Below, one piece after another: positions 38,023 to 49,444 of a DNA stretch of 64,000 nucleotides. A program made the position numbers and the translations under genes. The notes beneath the pieces were generated by a model. It did not search any database, was not told the origin of the DNA, and saw only the letters and a program-made list of their open reading frames with translations. Position 1 is the first letter of the stretch. Each line of letters opens with the position of its first letter. Source of the stretch: Isochrysis galbana (taxonomy: Eukaryota; Haptophyta; Isochrysidales; Isochrysidaceae); NCBI GenBank assembly GCA_018136815.1, contig CM030933.1:620001-684000 (forward strand), written 5' to 3'.

Positions 38023-38979
38023 ATGTCGCACGATATCAATCAACGATTCGAGTCCATCATTCGGAACGACAAGGTTGACGCGGCTCGCGGCGTGGACAAC
38101 GCGACCAAGTTCGGCGAGTGTCTTGCAAAGACTCGCTTCCGCGTCGAGAACCACGAGCTTCCTCGTTCGGCCCTTTGGTGCGTCAACCTCTGCCAGCGCT
38201 ACCTGAGCCCGTACGAGCAGGCCCGCGCTGGCCAACAACAAGCGTCGGTCACGGTCGCCGCCGTGACGCCGCCGGCGGCTACTTCCAAGTCCACCAAGAC
38301 CGCCAAGGTTGCTAAGGCTGCCTCTAATCCCGCGGACACTATGGCTTCGATGGTCGCCGCCGTCCAAGCGGCGGTGGCCGAGGCATTAAAATCGCAAAAC
38401 AACAACTCGAACCGCAAGGCGACTGGCGCTGACAATCGTCGGGCTCCGCCTCCGCCTACGAATTACTCCGCATCGTCTCCGTTACCGGACGCACTTCTTG
38501 ACCGTCCTCTCGGCAAAAGCACGTCTTCTCGTCGCCAATGTGATCCCCCTCCGAACGGCCTTGGGCTTCCGGCCGATTCGGGCCTCTCGGAATGGGATCC
38601 AGGTAGCTGGTCTCGAGCTCGAGCCCGCTTCTGGCAAATTTCTCGTTACGCGGGTCACCCGGCCCTTCGCGCTGCGCTCACGCGCTGCCGTCCCTCCGAT
38701 GCCACCATGACGGCGCCGCGTCTCGACGACCTAGACCGCGACGTCAAGGAGTGGACCGACGCCAACGGCTGCGCGTACTGCGCCTTTCGTCCCCGGGCTC
38801 CATCTGGTACGCCCGAGGCAGACCTGTGGAAGTATGGCACGGGCGACGGATCTCATAACCCCGTCGTTTGCCAACCGTGCATTCGTTTTCTCTGCGAAGG
38901 CGGTAGTGGTGAGTGTGGTAACGACCCAGAAGTCCACCGCCGCCTCCGCACGATGGTCGTTCTCCGTCCGGCCCAGTAG
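38023..38979 (+). CDS. Gag-like ORF with Cys-rich C-terminus, probable mobile origin
   Basis: A single uninterrupted frame of 318 residues starts at the ATG in aaacaaacatgtcg. The N-terminal part is helical and charged; a central Ala/Lys/Ser-rich linker follows. The C-terminal 110 residues contain CAYCAFRPR, then CQPCIRF and CEGG..ECG, a spacing that could bind zinc, though it is not the CCHC knuckle. The absence of introns, unlike its neighbours, and the repeat-rich flanks suggest a retroelement Gag or a retroposed gene. No protease or polymerase follows. I do not recognise the family. Confidence 0.5.
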   Translation: MSHDINQRFESIIRNDKVDAARGVDNATKFGECLAKTRFRVENHELPRSALWCVNLCQRYLSPYEQARAGQQQASVTVAAVTPPAATSKSTKTAKVAKAASNPADTMASMVAAVQAAVAEALKSQNNNSNRKATGADNRRAPPPPTNYSASSPLPDALLDRPLGKSTSSRRQCDPPPNGLGLPADSGLSEWDPGSWSRARARFWQISRYAGHPALRAALTRCRPSDATMTAPRLDDLDRDVKEWTDANGCAYCAFRPRAPSGTPEADLWKYGTGDGSHNPVVCQPCIRFLCEGGSGECGNDPEVHRRLRTMVVLRPAQ

Positions 38980-39863
38980 GTCGCCGGCGGGCACTCCCCC
39001 GGCCCTTTCTTTCCCCCCCGCCATCAGGAGACTCCCCCCGTGCACTACTAGGGGGATAGGGGTAAAGGGCTTAGATATGGTCCGGTGGCCCGCGCCCCCC
39101 CCGCCCGGTGGTCCGTTCCCCCCTTCCTCCTGCGCCTACCGGGTTGGCGGCGTCCTTTATTTAGTCTCGACTCCCGACTTCTGCTCCTGTAAACTGTAAA
39201 CAGGTGCGAGACTTACCAATTTTTCGCTCCGCCCACCCCCTTCTCCGCGCTCTCTCTCCCCGCTCCTGCGGCACGCGCGATGGCGCGCCTGCGGCAGGCC
39301 TCCTGCTGCCCTCTAGCGACCCCTGGAGGCTCCTGGACTCCTGGAGGCCAGCTCAGGGGGCAGAGGAAAGGTGCGGGACTTCTACCGTCCCCGCTCTGCC
39401 ACTAGGAGTAAAAAAGGGTCTCGAAGCACCTTTGCAGGTGCTTCCAGCCGCCTCTTAAGAGATAATAATCATTATAATCCCCCACAAGTTACAATGGGTG
39501 AAAACCCAATGAGGCGGACCGACCTACGTCGGGCGACTCACTAGGAGAAGCATCGGGGGGGAGGGTTCCATGCACCGCGAGTGCGTTAAGAATATTATCA
39601 AGTTTTTTTAGACTACGCCCCCCCTCCCCAACCCGCGCGTTTTAGCCTCACGCACCAGGGCATCTCACACCGCGGGACAGGATCGTGCAGCGTGCTGGCG
39701 TGCGCCCTCGACTTCAAAAGAGTCCGATTTCGTTCATGATTGGGGAGAGCCAGTCAACGGCAAGGCAATGCGAGGCATCAACAGCAAGCGCGTCGCCAAA
39801 CAGCTGGGTTGAGATTGTTGATGGCGCAGATGAACTCCTGAGCGCCCGCCCGCCCACGGATGG
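38980..39863. other. Intergenic, nothing recognisable
   Basis: C-rich sequence continues from the gag-like ORF. Bases 39480-39528 are the inverted partner of 18173-18235. The right end is probably the MFS gene 3' UTR. Confidence 0.5.
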
Positions 39864-42800
39864 CTAATGGACACCGACGGCTTCCAATGGAATCTCGGAG
39901 CCTATGGTGTGCTCGTACTGGCGACGACGGGCCCAGTGTCTGCCATAGAGGCGCCCAAGGCCCGTGAACTCGAGGAATCGGCTCAGCTGCGATATGACGG
40001 AGAAATACTTGTTGCGCTGACGTCGTGCAAGGAGCTGTTCCCATGTTGGTGCTCTTCTGACGATGGCCTCCAGGGTCTCCGGCTTCGCAAGTAGGAGCAC
40101 ATCAAAAATGGCCAAGGTGAACGCCAAGTATGCACAACTAAATTATCAGCCAAAAAGAAGAGATTTATGAATGAGTGGCCGTATTTTGCTCGCGGGTTGC
40201 ATGCGGCATGGCTCGCCAGGCAAACGAAGCGTAGCAGTGAGGCTCGCGCGAGCACTCACCCACGCATGGCGCCCCTGTAGTGGCCCGTGGACTCGCGACA
40301 GACGCCAAACACCCAAACAGCAGACCTGCTCCCAGGGTGAATCAAGTCGGATGAGTACGAGGCAGTGTAAGCGCGGTGAGACCACGACCTCAAGGGCTGA
40401 AAACCCATGAGCCGTCAGGGAATCGCAGGCGCACACGAAATGTCCCCTCACGCAGTGATAGGGCTCCCCGAACGCACCCGGACGTTGCACTAGTAATGGC
40501 CAAGGACGTTTGTCGGATACGGGAGGCGTCTGACGAGCCAAAAAAATACTCCCACAACGTAGAGGAGTATCCGTTAGCGAGTCCATACGCAGCCCCCAGC
40601 AGAAACGATGCGCCGAGGTGAGCGCCCTGAGTATGGAGACTGGCGTGAAGGAGCAGAGCACAACCAGCCAAAATCAATGCTAGATGGAGGAGCAGCTCTT
40701 TCCTGCGGCAGAAGAGGGAGGCGGGGCATGCAACGATGCAGCCAAACGCCACCATCATCTGTAGGAGCAACGCACGGCCGGAGATGTTCTCTGAGCCGGA
40801 TACGCCTAGTCGCCGCTCTACGCTATCGAGGAATGAGCTTGAGAGAGTTCCTATTAGCGTGTCGTATGCCGAACCGCCGCCGCCCGTCGTACGCGCGGCG
40901 GCATCGTCGCCCACAGCGACGAGTGCTCGTGCGGCTGCTCCCATATCGTCGTTGCTGTGGTGCTCCTCGAGATCGGTGATGAGGTCCGTGCGGTGGAAGA
41001 CATAGGCGACAACGCAAGCGTGGATGAGGGAAAATGAGGCCTGTGAGAGTTTGAAGAGTGTGCCGTAAGCATTGGCCATGTTCAAGCCTTAACTAATGGA
41101 GGATGTACGGAGTCGCTTCTCGGCTGATGTGCATCTAACGTCGAGCGACCCTCCGTATGAAGCAGGAGCCGACGCTCGGTGACACGTGCTGCATGCTTTA
41201 GGAGTGACTTTCAGAGTGTTTTGGCATCGTGTAAGAGCAGAAGGGGTCGCGTGCATATTCCCCGGGCAAGGTGAAGGTGCGCAGCCGGTCTAGCCCGGCT
41301 AATGCCACGTGACTGTGGCCTTACCTGAGCCAACCAGAAGCTCGTGTGCGTAAGAGCATCCGCCAGCCTCCACTTCTCTTGAGCCTCCTGGGACGACCCG
41401 TGCCGTCGTTGCGAGGATGGAAGAGCAGCCAGCGACACATCCACCCACCGTCTTCCGTCGTCAGGATTTTGACGACTGCTGTCACCCACTGCCCGACTCC
41501 CGACCGTGACCACCACCTCGGCGCCGCTCCCGTCCTCCTTGGGGCCCTCGTCCCGGTCAACACCGCCGTTGAGGTCATTCCGATGGTCTACCACAGCACC
41601 CGGCATTCCATCGCCGCCACCTTCGCCGCTTTCGCCGAAGGACACCCCTCTTGGTCCGTGAGAAGGTGGTTGCTGCCGCTGATGAAGATCGTCTTGTTCT
41701 ATCGACAAAGGCGCCGCTGCCAACATCGCAGCCCGTGCTACAGAGGCTCCGGCGTGAACAATCGGGCTACCACCGAAGACGTGCTCGACCTGGGAGTGAT
41801 GGGTGCCGCGGGGGGGGGGGGGGGGGGGGGGGGGGCAGGTCGGATTCGAGGGAAAGATGCCTGTGCAAGAGCGACCACTTCATAGCTATTCCCGAGCTCA
41901 ACCACCCTATCGCGCTTGGACTGCGTTCCTGCATGCCGGTGGCATCCACCGGGGACTCCCGTTCGGAGGCGCCAGCGTCAAACAGGAAGGCGGCAAGTAG
42001 AAGCACCGGGATTGAGAGGGCAAGCCTGACGGCCACAACGGAATATGTGAGAGCATCATGGCGCACGCGATAGAGGCGAGCCAACGAGTGGCGCGAGGAG
42101 CGCTCAACACGCTGTGGTAGCGAATGGGGCGTGGGCGGCGGCGATGCAAACGCGAGAGCAGAGATCGATCTTCATACAGGCCTTTCACCCCAAGAGAGAG
42201 CTATCAGATTGAAAGGACCCGTATGCAGAAGGAAGGAAGGCAAGGTGAGTCCAGGGTGGGGAGGACTTTACAAGGGACCTCCGACAACCATGGCAACTCA
42301 CCCTGTAGACACGTACGCTCTGCGCCAACACTCGGCAGCCTCACAAGCGGAGGCTGTGAGGATGGCTGGGATCAAGACCATTCCGACAATTGCGGAGCCT
42401 ATCTCCACGGCGACCAGGATTCGAGCCCGAGTATGGCTCACTGGCCACCACCTGCAGTTGCGACATGGGTTGCGATGGAATGCAAGTCACATGAAACGGT
42501 GGTGGTTGCCCCCTCTGCACGAAAACCCCATTTACGCATCAAATTCCTCGTGCTGAGCAAAAGGCAAGCCGAATCGACTCGCCAGCACAATATTGGCCTG
42601 ACTCGCCGGAGTGAGCCAGTAGTGTACACCTCGGATAGTGCACGCCCTAGTCATCACGCTCGCATTTGCTTAGGGAGCGCAAGGCGCGCACTCACGATGT
42701 CAATGCTGAGGTCGCTGCAGGCAGTAGAACTCCAGGTCCAAGCGCCTGCATCACCGTCCACAAGACTAGCAGCGCAGCTTCTCCTTGAGAGGTGGAGAGC

Positions 42801-43627
42801 AGCGAGGTGCAACCACAAACCAAGAGCCCTGTGTCATTATGCCGGAAGGAGCGACGCTTAGTCAGGCGACCTTTCTGGGAGCGTCGATTTGAACATCTTA
42901 CGACCAGCCCGCCCACCCTGCTGCTCTAGACATTGGCTTTGCTGCCGCACCAGAGCCGAGGAGCAGCAGTCGTCTGGGCACGAGGCGGAGAGTGTGCATG
43001 TGCAGCAGGATGGCGGGAGCGGCGAAGACGAGAGATGCCGCATAGAGCGCCGAGACGAACGGCCTCGTCAGCCGTAGGTCAACAATCAGCCCGTCAACGA
43101 TAACACCCACACAAAAGGGAGTCACCGGCGCTGAGACGAGCGCGCAGAGGATGGTGAGTCCCGCTGCGACCCAGCCGTATGGCACAGGCGAGTACCGGAT
43201 GACCCATTCAAGTGGTCGGCGGCGTGCCTGCCTCCGCCTCAGGTTTCCGAGGGGGGGGCGCTGCGATGGCATACTCGCCGAGCCACCATAGCCAGAGCGC
43301 GGAGAAATGAGCGTCTGCAGCGGCACGTCATGCATGTCTTCGTCCTCGGCGACCTCGTCAAAAAGGCGGCCTGCGAAGTGAGGCGAGAGAGGCAGCTGGA
43401 TAATATTAGCCTGCGCCGATGGGGCTGTCCCCTCTAACCTCCACGCTCACGTAGCATCATGTGGGTGCATCGGCACCCGCCCACCGCGATGAGCCCTACG
43501 TCCGCCAAGCAGATCAGGAGAGGCCCAGGAGAGACGGGGAGGGGGGGGGGGGGAAGGAAGAGAAAGAGGAGATGGGGGGGGGGGGGGGATAGGGAGGGAG
43601 GGAGGGAGGGAGGGAGGGAGGGGGGGG

Positions 43628-43684
<57 letters not shown>

Positions 43685-43863
43685 GTGGAGAGCACAGGAC
43701 GCCGGTGGGCCCCTGCCTCCCTGGCTGCCTGGGCTAGTTGCTCACCCGTCTCCTCGAGGTCCTCGGACCATCCGACCCACTTGGCCTCGAGCGAAGCCAC
43801 GTTGATCTCCGCCTCGTCCTCGAGCGCCGACTCCGCCGCCGCGGCGGGCGGCGCGGCGGACAT
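39864..43863 (-). CDS. Major facilitator superfamily transporter
   Basis: Nine exons join in phase on the minus strand: 43863-43746, 43370-42951, 42828-42696, 42646-42536, 42451-42302, 42025-41950, 41789-41325, 41040-40491 and 40325-40260. A tenth, about 40137-39864, holds the last membrane segment (LAFTLAIFDVLLLA) and a tail, but joins one base out of phase. The product is about 785 residues. Telling stretches are SPVPYGWVAAGLTILCALVSAPVTPF, the TM1 type of monocarboxylate-like MFS proteins, ALGPGVLLPAATSAL, CWRRAYVSTGLALSIPVLLLAAF, TSFWLAQASFSLIHACVVAYVF and GAAYGLANGYSSTLWEYFFG. A hydrophilic loop of about 150 residues divides the halves. Substrate cannot be told. The final splice is unresolved: frameshift, unusual donor or sequencing error. 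Confidence 0.75.
41810..41835 (-). repeat. Poly-C tract before an MFS 3' splice site
   Basis: There are 26 consecutive G on the plus strand, so C26 on the coding strand, ending about 20 bases before the acceptor at 41790. It seems to serve as the polypyrimidine tract. Confidence 0.7.
43530..43680. repeat. G-run, (GGGA)n and (GA)n tract
   Basis: Several G runs and a ggga repeat lead into an uninterrupted (GA)n from about 43630 to 43676. It lies inside intron 1 of the MFS gene, where the coding strand is therefore pyrimidine-rich. Confidence 0.95.
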
Positions 43864-45807
43864 CGCGCGCGAGAGAGGGAGAAGGAGGGAGGGAGAGAGA
43901 GCGGGCGGGGGGGAGCGGGAGAGAGAGGGAGGGAGGAGAGGGGGGGAGGCGTAATGAGAGATAGAAAAATCAGTCAGAAAGCCGTGAAGAATGGCCCCAG
44001 GAAGGGAGGAGAGGGGGGAGCCCATCGCACGAGAGTTGCTCTTAGATACATCACAATTTTTTTGTAAGAGTCTGAATACTTTATGAGATGTTGTGAGGAG
44101 AGCAGAGGGGAAGGCGGGCGGGCAGCAAGAGGGCGGCGACGAGAGGGGATACTACGACGCTCGATGCAAGAATACAAATGCGTGACAACGGGTGGAAATT
44201 TGAAGATCTGTTCTACTCGTACTCTAAAGGATCATGGAAGAAGGGAGAGCAGATGTGATTGTGAGGATCGACGAGAGAGAGAGAGGGAGAGAGGGAGAGA
44301 GCAGAGAGCAAAAGAATAATAGGGCGGTCAAACACTGATTTATAACTACTAACATGTGGGGGGGGCTGCATTTTTGACCGTCCCCCAAAGCCCATAAAAA
44401 AACACCCGGGGAGCTCACCTGCCGCCACGAAAAATTCCCGAGGAAAATGGTGGGTTCTACCGCCCCCCTCGCCCCCCCTCTGCACTGTCGAGTCGAGCGG
44501 AGCCGGAGGGCTCTGAGCCACTCCGTCGCGAGCAGCACCGGCGGCTAGCGCGGCGCTTTGGCCCTCCTCCCCACCGGGAGTCGGGTGAATGAAATTCTGG
44601 ACTGGGTCGGGCAACCCCATTTGGGTGTCTGGACGGGGAACGAACGGCGAACGAAGGGCTGTGGGGCGGCGAGGCGCTCCTAGCGGCCCTAGTGTGTTGG
44701 GTTTTAAGAGATTGTTAGACCTACAAAGAACTCTTCCCTCAGGGAGGGAGCCTAGGCTGCTTGAGTGCAGCGACGCAGCGAACAACGACGGACAACGGAG
44801 CTGAGAACAACAGGATACACCGACCCACGAACACACCGGAATCATTCACCCAAACCAAGCAAATTATCAAGCAACCGCGACCCCAAATCACCGATAACTC
44901 AAACACGTCGCGAGAGACGGAGAGAGAGAGCGAGAGAGAGAGAGACTCCGCAGCGACGGCCGGAGCGTGTCTCCGTTGTAACTTCCCACGTAGCGGAGAG
45001 TCCGAAGGGGAGCGTCCTGTCGCGCGACCACGGCGATCACTTTGGATACAGATCGCGACGAGATATCTTCACGACCGAATAAATCTTGCCGTTGAGCGTG
45101 AACCTTCTAGACGCTTCTAACGAACAACCCTGAGTAGCAACCAAGGGGAAGAAACACCAAAGGGGCCAAGGGCTTGCATGTAACTTGCATCAAGGGGAAA
45201 GATTCCCTCACCTAGGAAGCGAACCTACACCGGTCTCCAAGGGGAGATAGCAAATTAAACCTCAAATCTCGAGCGGATAGAGCAACCGACTTGCTCGCCA
45301 AAACCTTGACCGAGAAGAAAGAAGCAAGGACCTACAAGCCAAGGGTAGCGGACCTAGGGAATGTGAGAGGAAATTTCCGAACGCTAACGCCAAACGCCGA
45401 ACGCGGGAAGGCAACGAAACCCTAACCAGGCCAAGCAGAACCTACGAAGAACAGGCCTGGACGACAACGAAAGTGAGCAGGTCCCAAGAAAGAACCGGAA
45501 CCCAACAAGAAACGACAAGCCTTGCAAGAAGCTAAACAAGCCTTCACAAGGTAACCTGAGAGCCTGAGACAAGCGCGCAGCGAGTGACAGGCGACCTGGC
45601 TCCTTTGGGTCAAGATTACCCGAAAGGAGGAAACCTGGAATCTAGACCTGACAGACAGGCTAGAAGGAACGAAACGAGAACTCGAATTCTAGATCGCTAG
45701 GGACGAACCCTACCAACCTAGATGTACCTGAGCTTCACCGTGTGGCCGCACGGCGAAGGACCTGGAAACAAGAGCCTGGAAATCGCATCATCTAGGATGA
45801 ATGCGAC
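43864..45807. other. MFS 5' flank, then LTR-type sequence
   Basis: Bases 43870-43950 are G/A-rich. Bases 44312-44470 resemble 60075-60245, both with agggcggtca and tttttgaccg. From about 44700 the sequence has features of the LTR at 60.6-61.5 kb, such as agatagcaaattaaacct, but the left limit cannot be set. No cellular gene is visible. Confidence 0.5.
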
Positions 45808-45808
45808 A
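45250..45808 (-). mobile_element. 3' LTR of the gypsy part of the chimera (left limit unclear)
   Basis: On the minus strand, TGTCGCATTC starts at 45808, exactly as in the two other LTRs. It is preceded by a polypurine tract with six G (45814-45809), the same arrangement as at 61462-61457. Inside, agatagcaaattaaacct near 45245 matches the other LTRs. The rest has diverged, so this is a related subfamily. The start coordinate is only a lower bound on length. Confidence 0.6.
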
Positions 45809-46195
45809 CCCCCCGACTAAGATCGAGACGTCTCCCGATGTCGAGCGGTGAACCTGGAAACAGAGACCTGGAAACTGGAACCTGAGCTGACCAGAGGTCA
45901 GAATCGGAACAAGAAGCAACGGAACATAGCGAGCGAAACGTGGAGACAAGAACACCCTTTGGATCCAAAGCGAGCACGAAATCGGCGGCTTAATGCGGCG
46001 GCCTCTTTCGTACGCACTGCCCCACCCACTTCTCCCTTTTACAGGAGCTTTGCTCGGGTGTTGCGCCGGGTGTAGAGCGCAGGCAGCACGCGTTCAGCAC
46101 CTCCATGATTCGCTCTGACAGAAATTTGAACTCGGAGCCCTAGCCGAGGCGTGGGGCTAGCCTAGAGGGACGGGTCCCTTACCCAAGACATGGGA

Positions 46196-49100
46196 TCAAC
46201 GAGAATGGAGCCTGGATCGAGTGCGCGAAGACGGCGCATCGAGAACGGGAGGAAGAGGAGTATTCCTGGCCGACGAAGAAGTTGCTTCCGGGGACTCAAC
46301 ATCTTCTGGACAAGTCTCTTCGACGGAGCGATCATAATCATCAAGCAAATCAGAACAACGACGGAGCAACTCGGAACGAGGCTCCCAGGTGGCTTCTCGA
46401 AGAGAATAGCCACGCCACTTCACGAGGTACTCGGTGGAATCGCCATGGCTACGACGATCGAGCAACTTTTCAACGATGTACTCGTCGTCAGCCAGCGGCT
46501 CTTCATCAACGAAAGTATGATACGGCCGGAGGTTCGAGATATGCACCTCCTCCTTGACTAACCGGTTCTCCAAATCACGGAGTCGGTACCTAGTGTCGGA
46601 CAGAGCCTCTACAACGCGGTAGGGACCCGAGTAGATGAATTGCAACTTGTTGGCATGGCCTGGTAATCGCATGCAGACGCGATCCCCAGGTTCGAAACGA
46701 GCTGGTCTTTGAGACTTGATGGTAGCGTCACGGACTGACTCAGCCTGAGCGGCTAGGGTAGCCTCGAGAGCGCTGGACCAAGAGAGGCGGAGGCTCGCAT
46801 TGAGCCTGGATGCGTACGAGCGAACGTCGGCGGACGCCGCCTCGAGAGCAGTTGGCGAAACAGACTTCGGATCAGAGAGTTGAGCGGGCAGACGCAGCTC
46901 ACGCCCAAAGATCAAAGACGCTGGAGACCGGGAGGTGACACGACCGGAGGAAGCCCTCAACGAGAGGAGTAGGAACGGCAAATGGTCGACCCAATGACCG
47001 CCACCCTCGTTCGAGGCGCGCATTAAACGGATGAGCGTTTGCTGAGCGCGTTCGACGAAGCCTACACCTTCATGTCGGTACGGCTCTGTACTCGACAAAT
47101 CAGTCCCGGTGAGCTCCAGAATACGCGAAACAAGAACCGAACATAGATTCGAACCGGCGTCGGTTCGAAGCTGCCTAGGGACTCCATAACGCGTCACAAT
47201 CAAGCGGATGAACATGTCCAAGGCCATCTCCGACGAGGGATCCCCATTCGACGGCTCAGCCTCAATCCATCGAGTGAGCGAGTCGATGAAGACGACCAGC
47301 TTGTCGTAACCCGAGACTCCAGGCACGAAGTTGTGAGTGGGAGCTAGCGAGAGCACGTCGCAGTAGACCACATCAAAGGGGTAGGTACCCACAGAGAGAC
47401 CGGAGGGCGACGCTAGAGCCCTAGGTAGCGGCTTGGCGAGGGTGCACTCGTGGCATTCTCGGACGTAGGACGCAACGTCGGAAGACATGCCAGGCCAGTA
47501 TACCCGAGTACGAAGAAGACCGGACATACGAGAAACTCCAAGGTGACCGGAGCGATCGTGGTAGGCAAAGAGGTAGCGAGACCGCAACGAGGGCGGAACA
47601 TAGAGCACTAGCGAGTCCGGGTCGGTGGAGTCAGGAACGGTGCGATAGTAGACGAGCCCATCGTGAACGACGAAACGGCGAAACATCTTGGATTGCTGAG
47701 CGGAAACGGGAGCGGGAGCGACAGGACTGGAACACGAATCATCGTCGGCAACGGGGCCTGAGGCGGCGGCGTAGTCGCTTTGTAGCAGCGTGATAGGCCT
47801 ATAGTTACGCGGATCCCGCGCGTCGCCTTTCTTGTAGAGCAGTATTATGTCGCCTTCTCTTAAGGTTAGCGCTAGTGTCCCCGTGACCAGCGCTTGGTTG
47901 TATAGCTGTGTTAGCAGCGGCGCTGCTATTTTTTCGTGCGCCTTATAGATTTCCGCCGGCAGCCCATCCGGGCCCGCGCTCTTTCCCGATCCGATGCTTC
48001 TTATAGCTTGTTTAGTTTCTTCTATATCTATGGCGCCCTCTAGCCGGCGACGATCTAGATCGCTTAGTGGTCGATCGGCTAGAGTCGCCTCTAATTGGGG
48101 TATGCGCTGGGCGCTTTTGGGGGAGTATAGCCAAACATAGTATTTGCGAAATTCCCTCCGTATTTCTTTGTCCGTAGTGACCGTGTCGTGCTGTGAGTGT
48201 ACGGGGGAGTCCCATGTTCCCGTGCGGTATAGCTCCGCAACACTTGCTTTCCATTTGCGGGATTTCAGTTGTGCAAAAAACTCTTTTGAGTGTAAGTCCT
48301 CTCGGCGGAGCTGCCGGTAGAGCGGAAGATTCTTGAGCGGGACTCTTCCCCTCTCCTCCGCTAGCTCTTTTTGCGTTTTCGCGAGCTCCGCCGTGAGTCT
48401 CTCGTCCGGTCCTTGTCTCGCAAGACGGATGTTAAGCCTCACGGCTTTGAGCTCCAACTCGGATTGTATGGTAGGTTTGAGTCTCGCAGACGTCTCTTCC
48501 CTTAGGAATGTGGCTATGTTGTCTTTTGTAGCGGCCCATACGGACTCTATGTCTTCCCCCTCGCCGATCTTCCGGCTGGCGGTTTGCAGTAGCAGTTCTA
48601 CTGTTCGCAGCGCTCCGTTCTCGTGTATTATGCTTAGGTCAATTGGCTTGTCGAAGATTCTTCCCTGTTTGTATCCCGGCGTTTCAAAAAGGGCAAGGAC
48701 AGGAAGGTGGTCTGACGCTGCTTTGCCGGAAAACAGGTCCGGGCACGGTCCGTGTTGCTGCCATTGGAAAGCATCTGCGCTCTTACTATGGTAGATGCGA
48801 TCAATTCTCGTGTGAATGGTGGCGGCCATTCTCGTGTAGCTGACACTCGGCCCCAGTCGCATCGTATGATGTACGTCTTGGAGTCTATGCCTCCGGGCTA
48901 GCGCTTTCCATTTTTCGCCGTGTGCGTTGGAGTAGGGCGTGTCACCCACCCTTCGAGAGTCGTGCGTGCTGTTTTCTACACAGTTCAAGTCACCCCCAAT
49001 TATGATTGGAGTAGAGTCGAGGGTGGCCAGTTTTTTGCCAAGTTCGGCTATTTGCCTTCCGCGGGGGCCGGGTTGCGCGCTGAGGTATACGGATACTATG

Positions 49101-49440
49101 CGATATTGGATGTCGTCTATGTTTAGTTTTATTGCTACACATCTCCCTTTTAGCATTACTTCTAGGGTCTCATTCCTAGCGGTTATCCGTTCGGATGCTT
49201 CTCTGATCGCCACCGCGACTCCGCTAGCAGGGTCCCCTAGCTCTCCTGGGGCGGCAAACCACAGCCATCCTAGCATGGCGGCTGTCCTATGGGCCCGGAG
49301 GTGCGAGCCGTCCTCGTAAGCGTGTAGCTCCTGTAGGAGCAAGACGTCTACTTTCGCTTTCCGCGCTTGTGATAGCACGGCGGCTAACTTGCCGCCCTTG
49401 GTGCCGTTGATGTTGTATGTCCCCCAACTTCCGCCGCGCC
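46196..49440 (-). mobile_element. Chimeric ORF: LINE endonuclease/RT start fused to gypsy integrase-chromodomain
   Basis: One minus-strand frame is open from about 49440 to a stop at 46196. The first part is an AP-endonuclease of LINE type: TYNING, LLLQELHAYEDG, IIGGDLNC, RIDRIY and ASDHLPVL. It is followed by the start of a reverse transcriptase (SAGPDGLPAEIY, ILLYKKGD, NYRPITLLQSDY). At about 47770 it changes, in frame, to a Ty3/gypsy end: the HHCC zinc finger (HDRSGHLGV, CHECTLAKP), the rve core with the three acidic residues (CDVLSL, RTDAGSN, ERAQQ), a GPY module (FIYSGPYRV) and a chromodomain (YLVKWRGYSLREATWEP). Reverse transcriptase motifs with the YxDD box, RNase H and Gag are absent, so it is not autonomous as it stands. 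No stop interrupts more than 3 kb, so the fusion is recent or selected. Confidence 0.85.
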
Positions 49441-49444
49441 TCTC

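Noticed and set aside
46196-49440. A single cellular gene of 1060 residues
   Set aside because: Both halves match retrotransposon enzymes, and an LTR with polypurine tract adjoins the 3' end.
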